Shown here one piece after another: positions 24,268-32,265 of a stretch of DNA of 40,234 nucleotides. The notes below the pieces were generated by a model. That model was not told where the DNA came from and did not search any database. It saw only the letters and a list, made by a program, of their open reading frames with translations. The position numbers were made by a program, and so were the translations under genes. The DNA is from CAZMGG01 sp964565715. GTDB lineage: Bacteria; Planctomycetota; UBA1135; UBA2386. The DNA lies in NCBI GenBank assembly GCA_964565715.1, contig CAZMGG010000044.1, forward strand, positions 1-40,234. Reading direction: 5' to 3'. Numbering within the stretch: position 1 is the first letter of the stretch; every line of letters begins with the position of its first letter.

Positions 24268-25454
24268 CAAGGACGGACTGTAGGCAGCCGTCGCTGGCCG
24301 CTCAACGGCGCGACCGGGCGCCCGCCGCACCAGATGCCCTGGAGCGGCAGTTCGCCTGTGACGAAGGCGCGCAGCACGTCCGCCGGCGGGCCCTGTGCGG
24401 GCACCGCCAGCAGGTCGGCGCGGCCACCGGCGCACAGCCGGCCGAGCGATGGCCGGCCCAGCGCCCTGCCGCCGGCCGCGGTGGCCATGGCCAGCAGCGC
24501 CTGTGGATCCAGGTCGGGCCAGCGCGCAGCCGCCGCCGCCAGTTCGGCCCGCATCGACAGCGCCTGGTTGCTGGCCCGCGAATCGGTGCCCAGGGCCACC
24601 GGGATGCCGAGGCGCAGCCAGGCGGGCACCGGCGGGCCAGGCCGACCGAACCAGGCCATCGTGCCCGGACACACGACGATCGGCGCGCCGGCGGCGGCGA
24701 TCCGTTCGACGTCGCCGGGGAGCAGGTGCTGGCAGTGCACCAGGGCCGTGCGCGGCCCCAGGGCCCCGTGCGCGGCGAGCCAGGCCACGGCGCCGTGGCC
24801 GGGCGCGCGCCAGTGGCCGGGCAGGCGGCCGAGCGAGGCCAGCAACGCCGCGAACGGGCCACCGCCAGCGGCCAGGAACTGCTGCTCCTCGGCGGTCTCG
24901 GCCACATGCACCATGAGGTGCTGCCGGCCGCGCGCCGCGGCCCGCAGCAGCGCCGACGACACCGAGTAGGGCGCGTGCGGCGACCAGCCGCCCGGGCAGG
25001 CCCGGGTGCCCCGCGGCGGCCGTTCCGCCAGCAGCGAACGGGCAGCGGCCGCCGCCAGGTGGAAGCCGGTCAGCTCGCGGTAGCAGCGGCCGGCAAGCGG
25101 CACCGCGCGCAGGGCCGCCGGGCTCGCGCCGGATGCATCGATCTCGCCGACCGCCGTGCAGCCGCCCGCCAGCAGTTCCCGCAGGGCGTCCGCGGCCCGG
25201 GCCGTCGCCGTCGCGGCGTCGACCGGCCGCTGCGATGCCATCACCGCCCGCAGCCACGGCACGAAGGCGCGGGGGGCATCGGGCAGGGCCGGCAGCTGCA
25301 GGTGCACGTGCGCGTTGACCAGGCCCGGCAGCAGGGCGATGTCCGGCACGCGACCGCGGGCCCTGGCGATGGCGGCGATGCGCCCCGCCCGCAGCGACAC
25401 CTCGACGGGACCGGTCAGGCGGTGCGGCCCGAGCCAGACGAAGCGGGCCCGCAA
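24264..25454 (-). CDS. Amidohydrolase (MtaD/aminofutalosine deaminase-like)
   Basis: 396 aa from TTG 25454. Metal-binding signatures: LLPGLVNAHVHLQ (HxH), SPHAPYSVSS, MVHVAETAEE (His and catalytic Glu), ALVHCQHL (His) and ALGTDSRASNQAL (Asp). These fit the deaminase branch that includes MtaD/SAH deaminase, guanine deaminase-like and aminofutalosine deaminases; which nucleoside or base it acts on cannot be decided. No ATG or GTG exists near the conserved start (TRLRARFVWLG), so TTG 25454 is the best guess. It lies inside the strong hairpin 25444-25479 and has no ribosome binding site, so initiation here may be weak. Its stop overlaps the DHH gene by 4 bases. It heads the overlapping chain of genes. 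Confidence 0.85.
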   Translation of the reverse strand: MRARFVWLGPHRLTGPVEVSLRAGRIAAIARARGRVPDIALLPGLVNAHVHLQLPALPDAPRAFVPWLRAVMASQRPVDAATATARAADALRELLAGGCTAVGEIDASGASPAALRAVPLAGRCYRELTGFHLAAAAARSLLAERPPRGTRACPGGWSPHAPYSVSSALLRAAARGRQHLMVHVAETAEEQQFLAAGGGPFAALLASLGRLPGHWRAPGHGAVAWLAAHGALGPRTALVHCQHLLPGDVERIAAAGAPIVVCPGTMAWFGRPGPPVPAWLRLGIPVALGTDSRASNQALSMRAELAAAAARWPDLDPQALLAMATAAGGRALGRPSLGRLCAGGRADLLAVPAQGPPADVLRAFVTGELPLQGIWCGGRPVAPLSGQRRLPTVRPC

Positions 25455-25479
25455 CCGCGTGACTGCGGCTGCGGGCCCG
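25444..25479 (-). terminator. Strong 15-bp hairpin between lipoprotein and amidohydrolase genes
   Basis: Arms 25444-25458 and 25465-25479 pair at 14 of 15 positions around a 6-base loop. It begins 43 bases after the stop of the lipoprotein gene ending at 25523 and covers the presumed TTG start of the amidohydrolase. No long U-tract follows. It may be a terminator or attenuator for the lipoprotein transcript that also restricts translation of the next gene. Confidence 0.55.
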
Positions 25480-25522
25480 TCGGAGCCGTCGGATCGGCTG
25501 CCTCCCGGCCGGCGCAAGCGGC

Positions 25523-28129
25523 CTAGCCGCGGTAGCGCAGGGTGAGGCGCTTCACCACCGCGTTCGGGTTCATGCCGCGGTTGAACAGCAGCAGGAACCG
25601 GAAGCCGGTGGCGCCATCGGTGTTGATGCTGAAGGGGCCGGCATTGCCGTTGACGAAGTCGCGCCACGGGCCGGGCGTGTTGGTCGGCTCGTTGGTGGTG
25701 GCGCTGACCCGGGCGCCCTGGAACATGATCCGCACCGGCCCGGTCGGCGAGTTGGCCGGGGCTCCCTGGGCCGGGTCGTCGCTGAACACCGCATCGACCG
25801 TGCCGTTGCCGTCGAGGTCGACCTCGAGCCGGTAGTAGAGCCAGTCCGGCGGGAAGATGCGGGCGGTGCCGTACCAGGTCGAACGCGAGCCGGTCTGGCT
25901 GTCCCGGTCGTTGAGCGGCCCGGACATCGTGCTCGACTGGTAGGCCGGGATCGCCGCCGCCGGGTTCATGGTCAGGTTGCCGCCGGCCTCGAGCCGGTAG
26001 AAGCCCGACGAGCCGGCGCCGCCGCGCGCCACCGCGTTCAGGTTGACGGGGTCGATGTTGCCGGTGCTGGAGCCTGCGCCGCCGGCGGTGTCGAGCCGGC
26101 CGTTGAAGGCCAGGTCGGTGCCGCTCTGCAGCACGAACGAGCCGCCGGAGCCGCCGCCGCCCGGCGCCGGGATGCCGATGTTGCGGTCGAAGAAGTTGAA
26201 GCCGGCGCCGCCCTTGGCCTCCAGCACGCCGGTGCTGCGCACGATCAGGCTGCCGCCCGACCGCAGCGCCATCGCGCCGCCGCCGCCGGAACCGCCGGCA
26301 CCCGCGCGCCACTGATCCTGGACCTGGCCGGTGATGCTCAGGAAGGGGTGGCTGCCGCCGCCGCCGCCGCCCGAGCCACCCACCAGGAAGTGGGACAGCG
26401 AGGCAGCGCCGCCGGGGATCGGGAACAGGTTGAGCGACGTGCCGCCGTTGGTCGGCGTGCCCCAGACGTTGGGGATCGACGACTGCGGCGGCGTCGGGAT
26501 GGTGCCCTGGCCGCCGGCGAGGAAGTTGCCGCCGCCGCCGCCGCCGGACTGCAGCTGACCATTGAACGCGAAGCTCACCGTGAAGGTGACGCTGGCGGTG
26601 GTGCCCGCCGCCGGGTGCAGCGGCGAACCGAGGCCACCGGTGCCGGCCGTGCGCGACGTGTAGGCGTGCCCCGCCGGCAGGCGCGCGTTCTCGCCGTTCT
26701 GCCCGTTGTAGTCCGGGTTCGGGCCCAGGCCGTTGCAGCGGTTGCCGCCGCGGCCGCCCCGGCCGCCGCCCGGGCCGGGCAGACCGCCGGGCTGGCCGGG
26801 CAGGATGCTGGTCGGGATGTTGTTGGTGCCGTCCTTGACGGTGAAGTTGCCCATCGCCGCGGCGTTCAGCTCGAAGCGACCGGCCACCTCGGCGCGACCG
26901 CGCACGAAGAACTGCGGCGTCTTGCTGCCCTTGAACCGAACGGTGTAGCCATCGGGCAGGTTGAGCTCCGACCAGAAGAACCGGCCATCGGTGATGGTCT
27001 CGGCGAGGCCGCTGAGGGTGCGGTTGGCCGGGATCGTGAAGCTGTCCGTGTCCCACTCGAAGATGTTGCTGCCGACCGGCGTGCCCAGCGACGCGTCGAA
27101 CACGCCGTGCCGTCCGTCGCCGCCCAGCAGGCCCGGGCGCGCGCCGTTGTTCCAGGCGCCCGCCGAGGCGTTGACGTCCAGCTTCGCCGGCCCGGCGAAG
27201 TCCTCGACGACGTCGAATTCCTGGATGGTGCCGGCCTCGGCGATGAAGGTGAAGGTCGCAGGCTCGGCGGCGACGCCGGCCAGGTCGCGCACGTCGCTGC
27301 TGACCAGGACCTGCACGCAGGAGTTGCCCGGCAGCCGCACGCTCGGCTTCATGCTGACCGAGGTCACCTGGGTGCCGCCGACCAGCTCGGTCGACAGGCG
27401 GACGCTGCCCTCGAGGTTGATCGGCACGGCGGTGGTGTCGCACTCGAAGATGCTGCCCACCTGGCGGCTGCGCCGCAGGAGGTACTTGATCGGGATGCTG
27501 AGGGTCGACGCGCCCTGGAAGGGCCCGGTGTCGATCAGCTCGCTGAAGCGCACGACGATGGAGGTGTCGGCCGGCGCCTGGGTCAGGTTGGTCGGCAGCA
27601 GCAGTTCCGCCCGCGGCGGCGCCCGGTCCAGGTCGATGATGCCCAGCGTCACCGACAGCGTGCCGGTGAAGTCCTTGGCCAGGCGGTCACCGGACACCGA
27701 GCGGATGCCGAAACCGGCGTCGCCGCCGGCCAGGGTCAGCACGTAGGTCTCGTTGCGCGTGAAGCCGAACCGGCTGAAGCCGCCCGAGGTCGTGATGCGC
27801 GGGACGAACCGGACCTCGTGACCGCTGACCAGCAGGTCGCCTTCCGGCGACTGCCCCGACGCGGTGCGCAGCGCGAAGCTGGTGCCGTTCACCGAGGCCA
27901 CGTCCACGGGCTTGTTGAAGACGAACCGCAGGGTCTGGTTCTCGGCGATCTCGGTCAGGGCCAGGCCGCCGGTCTCGGTGCAGCCGAAGTCACAGCTCGC
28001 GACGCAGAAGGCGGCGCCGGAGCCGCAGCGGACCACCAGGGCGGAGGACGCCTCGCCGCCGCCGGAGCAACCGGTGAGCGAGAGGGCCGCCAGCCCGGGG
28101 AGAAGCAAGGACAGGATGGACTTGCGCAT
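25523..28129 (-). CDS. Large Ig-like/Gly-rich lipoprotein, copy 2 (868 aa)
   Basis: Starts at ATG 28129 with a lipoprotein signal (MRKSILSLLLPGLAALSLTGC; lipobox LTGC). Next comes a four-Cys cluster (C-x6-C-x3-C-x3-C: RCGSGAAFCVASCDFGC), then SbsA/Big_5-like Ig domains (~50-310; NQTLRFVFNKPVDVASVNGT, FSELIDTGPFQGAST). The central part (~320-720) is Gly/Asn-rich with beta-helix-like repeats such as GGGGAMALRSGGSLIV and GAGGSG runs. The C-terminal domain (~720-868; WLYYRLEVDLDGNGTVDA, FRFLLLFNRGMNPNAVV) is beta-rich. It is a paralogue of the gene directly upstream, 23 bases away, so the two are probably co-transcribed. Likely an outer-surface protein; no ligand or enzyme motif is seen. Confidence 0.85.
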   Translation of the reverse strand: MRKSILSLLLPGLAALSLTGCSGGGEASSALVVRCGSGAAFCVASCDFGCTETGGLALTEIAENQTLRFVFNKPVDVASVNGTSFALRTASGQSPEGDLLVSGHEVRFVPRITTSGGFSRFGFTRNETYVLTLAGGDAGFGIRSVSGDRLAKDFTGTLSVTLGIIDLDRAPPRAELLLPTNLTQAPADTSIVVRFSELIDTGPFQGASTLSIPIKYLLRRSRQVGSIFECDTTAVPINLEGSVRLSTELVGGTQVTSVSMKPSVRLPGNSCVQVLVSSDVRDLAGVAAEPATFTFIAEAGTIQEFDVVEDFAGPAKLDVNASAGAWNNGARPGLLGGDGRHGVFDASLGTPVGSNIFEWDTDSFTIPANRTLSGLAETITDGRFFWSELNLPDGYTVRFKGSKTPQFFVRGRAEVAGRFELNAAAMGNFTVKDGTNNIPTSILPGQPGGLPGPGGGRGGRGGNRCNGLGPNPDYNGQNGENARLPAGHAYTSRTAGTGGLGSPLHPAAGTTASVTFTVSFAFNGQLQSGGGGGGNFLAGGQGTIPTPPQSSIPNVWGTPTNGGTSLNLFPIPGGAASLSHFLVGGSGGGGGGSHPFLSITGQVQDQWRAGAGGSGGGGAMALRSGGSLIVRSTGVLEAKGGAGFNFFDRNIGIPAPGGGGSGGSFVLQSGTDLAFNGRLDTAGGAGSSTGNIDPVNLNAVARGGAGSSGFYRLEAGGNLTMNPAAAIPAYQSSTMSGPLNDRDSQTGSRSTWYGTARIFPPDWLYYRLEVDLDGNGTVDAVFSDDPAQGAPANSPTGPVRIMFQGARVSATTNEPTNTPGPWRDFVNGNAGPFSINTDGATGFRFLLLFNRGMNPNAVVKRLTLRYRG

Positions 28130-28152
28130 GGGACTGGGAGGGATCGGCGGGA

Positions 28153-30801
28153 TCAGCAGAAGCGGTAGACGACCTTGATGGAGTCGATTTCGACCACCTG
28201 GCCGGAGGACTGGTTGAAGAGCACCTGGAAGCGGAAGGCGTTGAGGGCGTCGTCGGCGAGGCTGGGCGTGCCACCGACCGAACCCGCCGACTCACGCCAC
28301 GGACGCAGGGAGTTGGGATCCACCTGGCCGGTGAACTGATCGACGTAGCCCGCCTGCAGCCACAGGTGGATCGGCGCCGAGCCGAAGCGCGCCGGCATGC
28401 CGACGCTGGGGTCGTCGCTGAAGGTGACCGGCACGCCATCGACCACGGCGCGGATCTCGTAACGCACGTACTCCGGGCCGAAGGCCTGGCCGACGTCGTA
28501 GAACAGCGACTGGAAGCCGACCGCATCGTCGCGCTCGGTCAACAGGGCGACCGTGTTCGGGCCCGGCGCCGGCAGGGCGGTGGCGATGAGCGACGTCGAG
28601 GGGTTGCGCGGCACCTCCAGGCGGAGCACGCCGTGGGCGCCGTTGCCGCCGGTCACCTCCACCGTGCCGCCGGTCGGCGGCGCCGTGGTGGTGAAGCGGT
28701 TCAGGTAGCCGCCGGTGCCGCCGCGGACGTCGACGATGCCGGTGATCTCGGTGCGGTCACCGGACTGCAGCAGCACCGAGCCGCCGCCGCCACCACCACC
28801 GGGAGTCGGCAGCGAGAAGCTGACGCCGCCGCCCAGCGCCTGGCCGCCCGACCCGCCGTTGGCCAGCACGCGGCCATCGGCGGTGATCCGCAGCAGGCTG
28901 CCGGCGCGGAGCGCGATGGCCCCGCCGCCGCCCGCACCGCCCGAGCCGGGCGCCCAGACGCGGGTGATGTTGTTGGCGAACACCGGGCTGCTGCCCGAGC
29001 CGCCGCCGCCGGCGCCGCCCACCAGGAAGTGGCGGGACGACCTGGCGCCCGATGGGATCGGGAACACCGAGAAGGCGATGCCGCCGGCCGCCTGGGGCCC
29101 CATGAAGTCGAGCCGCGGCGGCGTGTTGGTGCCGGGATCGATCACGGTGTTGCTGATGACGCGGCCCGGCTGGCCGGGGCCGCTGCTGCTGCCGCCGCCG
29201 CCGCCGCCGGCGCTGGCCTGGAAGGCGAAGCCGAACACGGTGCTGCTGTAGACCACGCTGTTGCCCTGGCCATCGGCCGGGAACAGCGCGGAGCCGCGGC
29301 CGCGGGTGTTGGACACGTTGCCGGCGTAGGCGTGGCCGGCGGGCACGCGGACGTTCTCGCCGTCCTGGCCATGGTAGGCGGGCAGGGCGCCGGTGCCCTG
29401 GCAGCGATCGCCGCCGGCGCCACCGCGGCCGCCCATCACGCCGCCCAGGCCACCGGCCTGGCCGGGGGCCGCGCCGGTGGTGGTCGACGGGATGTAGACC
29501 GGCATGTCCTGGCCGAAGACCTCGATCACGCCGGCGATCTCGATCTTGCCGCGCACCTGGAACTGCGGCGGCTGGCTGCCCACGAAGCGCAGGCGCATCT
29601 CGCGCGGCACCACCATGTCCGTGAAGCGGAACTTGCCGTCGGTGACCGTCACGGCCTGCCCGGTCAGGGTGTTCTGCGCCGGGATGGTCGCGCTGTCGGT
29701 GTTGATCTGATAGGTGTTCTTGCCGCCGATCACGCCCAGCGACTGGCCGATGGCCGGGTCGAACGCACCGTGGAAGCCGTCGCCGCCGATCGTGCCGAAG
29801 GTGCCGCGGCCGCCGATCCAGGCGCCGGCGGACCGGTCCTTGTCGAGCTTCGCATCGTCGTCGAAGGTCTCCTCCCGGCTGAGCAGCACCGGCGTCGTCG
29901 CCGACTGGGTGATGAACTGGAAGGTCTGCGGCGACGCCGGCCGGCCGGCGAGGTCCTTCACCTGGTCGGTGACGGTGATCTCGACGCAGATGTCGCAGGG
30001 CAGCGGCTGGGTCGGACGCAGGGTCACCACCGACACGCCCCGGGCCGGGTCCAGGTCGACGCGGGGGCTGCCGGGCAGCGGCGTCGGCGGCAGCAGCGGG
30101 TTGCACTCGCGGCCGCTGGCGCCCACCCGCGTGCGGCGCAGCGCGAACACCACCGGGCCCGCCCCGGTCGTCGAGGCCAGGAACGGCGTCACGTCGATCA
30201 GCTCGTTGAACTCGAGCTGGATGATCGTGTCGAACGCCACGTTGGTGGTCACCGCCGGCGTCACCAGCCGGGCCGACGGCGGCACGCCGTTCAGGTCGAC
30301 GATGCCGCGGGAGACGTTCAGCGTGCAGGACAGCGGCTGCAGCAGGGGGTCGCCCGACGTCGAACGCAGGGCGTTCGGGTTGCTGGCGCCGGCCGGCAGG
30401 GTCATGGTGTAGGTCTCGCCGGCGCGGAAGCCGAAGAAGCTGAGCCCACCCACCACCAGCACCTGCGGCACGAACTCGACCACGTTGCCGTTGACCAGGT
30501 ACTCACCCACCGGCACGTCGCCAGACGCGCTGCGGAACTGGATCGACGAGGTCGACACCGAGCGCGGGTCGACGTCCTGGCTGAAGACCAGGACCACGTT
30601 CTCGTTCTGGGCGATCTCGGTCAGTTCGCAGCGGCCGCCATTGCAGGCGAGGCTGCAGTTGGTGAGGCAAAGGGCGTTGACCTTGGCCCCGGCGCAGGCG
30701 GAGGCGACGGCGGTCGCGACGCCGCTGCCGCCGCCCGAACATCCTGTAAGGCCGGACAGGGCAACGACTAGCGCCAGCGGAGCAAAGCTTCGGACGTGCA
30801 T
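28153..30801 (-). CDS. Large Ig-like/Gly-rich lipoprotein, copy 1 (882 aa)
   Basis: ATG 30801 has GAGGGA just upstream; GTG/ATG at 30819 would add six residues before the signal. Lipobox LTGC follows a hydrophobic leader (SFAPLALVVALSGLTGC). It has the same layout as the downstream paralogue: a Cys cluster (CAGAKVNALCLTNCSLAC), Ig-like domains (ELTEIAQNENVVLVFSQDVD, QLEFNELIDVTPFLAST), a DRSAGAW block near 330, a Gly-rich centre with repeated GGAGGGGAIALRAGSLLRI-type units, a HFLVGGAGGGGSGSSP segment, and a C-terminal beta domain (VRYEIRAVVDGVPVTFSDDP, AFRFQVLFNQSSGQVV). Divergence between the copies is large outside these anchor blocks, so the duplication is old. Probably surface-exposed. 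It diverges from the + strand gene at 31228. Confidence 0.87.
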   Translation of the reverse strand: MHVRSFAPLALVVALSGLTGCSGGGSGVATAVASACAGAKVNALCLTNCSLACNGGRCELTEIAQNENVVLVFSQDVDPRSVSTSSIQFRSASGDVPVGEYLVNGNVVEFVPQVLVVGGLSFFGFRAGETYTMTLPAGASNPNALRSTSGDPLLQPLSCTLNVSRGIVDLNGVPPSARLVTPAVTTNVAFDTIIQLEFNELIDVTPFLASTTGAGPVVFALRRTRVGASGRECNPLLPPTPLPGSPRVDLDPARGVSVVTLRPTQPLPCDICVEITVTDQVKDLAGRPASPQTFQFITQSATTPVLLSREETFDDDAKLDKDRSAGAWIGGRGTFGTIGGDGFHGAFDPAIGQSLGVIGGKNTYQINTDSATIPAQNTLTGQAVTVTDGKFRFTDMVVPREMRLRFVGSQPPQFQVRGKIEIAGVIEVFGQDMPVYIPSTTTGAAPGQAGGLGGVMGGRGGAGGDRCQGTGALPAYHGQDGENVRVPAGHAYAGNVSNTRGRGSALFPADGQGNSVVYSSTVFGFAFQASAGGGGGGSSSGPGQPGRVISNTVIDPGTNTPPRLDFMGPQAAGGIAFSVFPIPSGARSSRHFLVGGAGGGGSGSSPVFANNITRVWAPGSGGAGGGGAIALRAGSLLRITADGRVLANGGSGGQALGGGVSFSLPTPGGGGGGGSVLLQSGDRTEITGIVDVRGGTGGYLNRFTTTAPPTGGTVEVTGGNGAHGVLRLEVPRNPSTSLIATALPAPGPNTVALLTERDDAVGFQSLFYDVGQAFGPEYVRYEIRAVVDGVPVTFSDDPSVGMPARFGSAPIHLWLQAGYVDQFTGQVDPNSLRPWRESAGSVGGTPSLADDALNAFRFQVLFNQSSGQVVEIDSIKVVYRFC

Positions 30802-31227
30802 GTATCCCTCGCGTGCCAAGGGGTGGGGTCTGTACAGGCTGTGGGGCAGGCTGCCCCGGCGGAGCGGCCGGCCATGCTAGCAGACCACCCCACCGGAATG
30901 GTCTAGAAACATACCGCCCAAACCGGCACGGACACGGGACTTGCCGGCAGGGGCGACCGGCGTCCCGGAACAAGTCCCGTGCCATGGGCGGCGCCGACGC
31001 GGCCCGGCGGGATCGCCCTGGCGGGTTCGTCGCTGGCATGGGCCCGAACCGCGCATTCCGACCGCGCGCGGCGCTTCCCGCCGGGTCGCCTCGGGGTCGG
31101 ATCCGGGCGTGCCTGGGTGCCGGCCACCGCCGCCGGAACGCTCCGGCCGTGCGGTTCGCAACAGCCTGCGGGCGGAAGCGAACAGGCGGGTGACCTGCTC
31201 TTCCGCCACGGCTAGCCTGCCCCTTCC
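30802..31227. other. Divergent intergenic region with long-spaced inverted repeat
   Basis: 426 bases between divergent genes, without a supported gene. Both start sides should hold promoters, but no clear -35/-10 pair is evident in this GC-rich DNA. The notable feature is an 11-bp inverted repeat (see 30933-30981). Confidence 0.5.
30933..30981. promoter_or_regulatory. 11-bp perfect inverted repeat, 27-base spacer
   Basis: CACGGGACTTG (30933-30943) and CAAGTCCCGTG (30971-30981). A second GGCACGG at 30925-30931 can also pair with part of the right arm. The position between divergent promoters suggests an operator, or a folded leader of either transcript; no factor is identifiable. Confidence 0.35.
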
Positions 31228-32265
31228 ATGACCGCATCCTCTTCGCCGCATCCGCGTCCCGCTGTCGGCCTCCCGCACGTCGCCATCCTCGGCCTCCTGG
31301 TGGCCGGGGTGGTCGCCGTCGTCTACGTCCTCTTCGGCATCGGCGACCGCCTGGATCGACAGGAACAGAAGATCACGGCGATGGAGCAGCGGCTCGGCGA
31401 GATCCTCGGCGAGATGACCCGCTTCCGCATCGAGCAGCGGGCGGAGGGCCAAGGGACCGACGCCCTGATCGAGAAGATCGCCACCTACGCCCCGGCCCTG
31501 GCCAGCGCCAGCACGGCCGGGCCGGAGTTCCGGTTCGCGCGGAAGGAGATGGATGCGATCCTGACCGCCGTGGGCAGCCTCGGTCCGGCGGCCTTCGAGC
31601 CCCTGCGCGACCGGCTGGTGGGCCTCGACCCGACCGCGAAGTTCGATGAGCAGAAGTGGCTGCTCGAGGCCTGCGCCAAGGCCGACCCGCAGAAGGGCGC
31701 CGTGCTGACCATGAAGGTCCTGCAGGGCTACCACCCGGACACGCCGGTGTCGCCGCGACTGCGCTGGTACGCCGGCGACCTGCTGCTGCGGCTCGACCAG
31801 CCGCTGGGTCAGCGGGTCCTGCGCGAGATCCTGTCCTACGAGTCGGGCCGCGGCATCGACCCGCAGCGGGCGCAGATGTTCGGGGTCAGCGCGCCGCCGA
31901 TGGCGCAGAACAGCACCGGCTTCTTCAACTTCGTGGCGATCTACCTGCGCAGCGAGGACCCGCAGCTCGCCGACACCCTGATGATGGTGATGGGGCGCGC
32001 CGAACACGACCTGCAGACCGTGCAGGAATGCGTCAAGGCGCTGGGCGAGCTGAAGGAGAAGCGCGCCGCCAATGCCATCGTCAAGCTCTACCGCAATCCG
32101 CCGGTGATCTCCGACAACCCGCTGTTCCTCAATCACTGCCTGGACGCGCTGGTGAAGATCCAGGGCAAGGACGCGGTCGACTTCCTCACCGCCGAGCTGC
32201 CGAAGACCACCAACGAACTGGTCGCCAACAAGATCAAGTTCCTGCTCCAGGAGCTCGGCGGGTAG
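31228..32265 (+). CDS. Membrane-anchored helical-repeat protein of unknown function (345 aa)
   Basis: One N-terminal helix (about 17-37, HVAILGLLVAGVVAVVYVLFG) is followed by a coiled-coil-like stretch (RLDRQEQKITAMEQRLGEIL, ~41-65) and an all-helical remainder with HEAT-like segments (LMMVMGRAEHDLQTVQECVK, ALGELKEKRAANAIVKLY, HCLDALVKIQGKDAVDFL). This suggests a scaffold on the periplasmic side of the inner membrane, since there is a single N-terminal anchor and no other membrane helix. No enzymatic motif. There is no strong ribosome binding site before ATG 31228, but the next in-frame ATG would cut the anchor. It is alone on the + strand and its stop directly abuts the stop of the convergent gene at 32266. 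Confidence 0.8.
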   Translation: MTASSSPHPRPAVGLPHVAILGLLVAGVVAVVYVLFGIGDRLDRQEQKITAMEQRLGEILGEMTRFRIEQRAEGQGTDALIEKIATYAPALASASTAGPEFRFARKEMDAILTAVGSLGPAAFEPLRDRLVGLDPTAKFDEQKWLLEACAKADPQKGAVLTMKVLQGYHPDTPVSPRLRWYAGDLLLRLDQPLGQRVLREILSYESGRGIDPQRAQMFGVSAPPMAQNSTGFFNFVAIYLRSEDPQLADTLMMVMGRAEHDLQTVQECVKALGELKEKRAANAIVKLYRNPPVISDNPLFLNHCLDALVKIQGKDAVDFLTAELPKTTNELVANKIKFLLQELGG

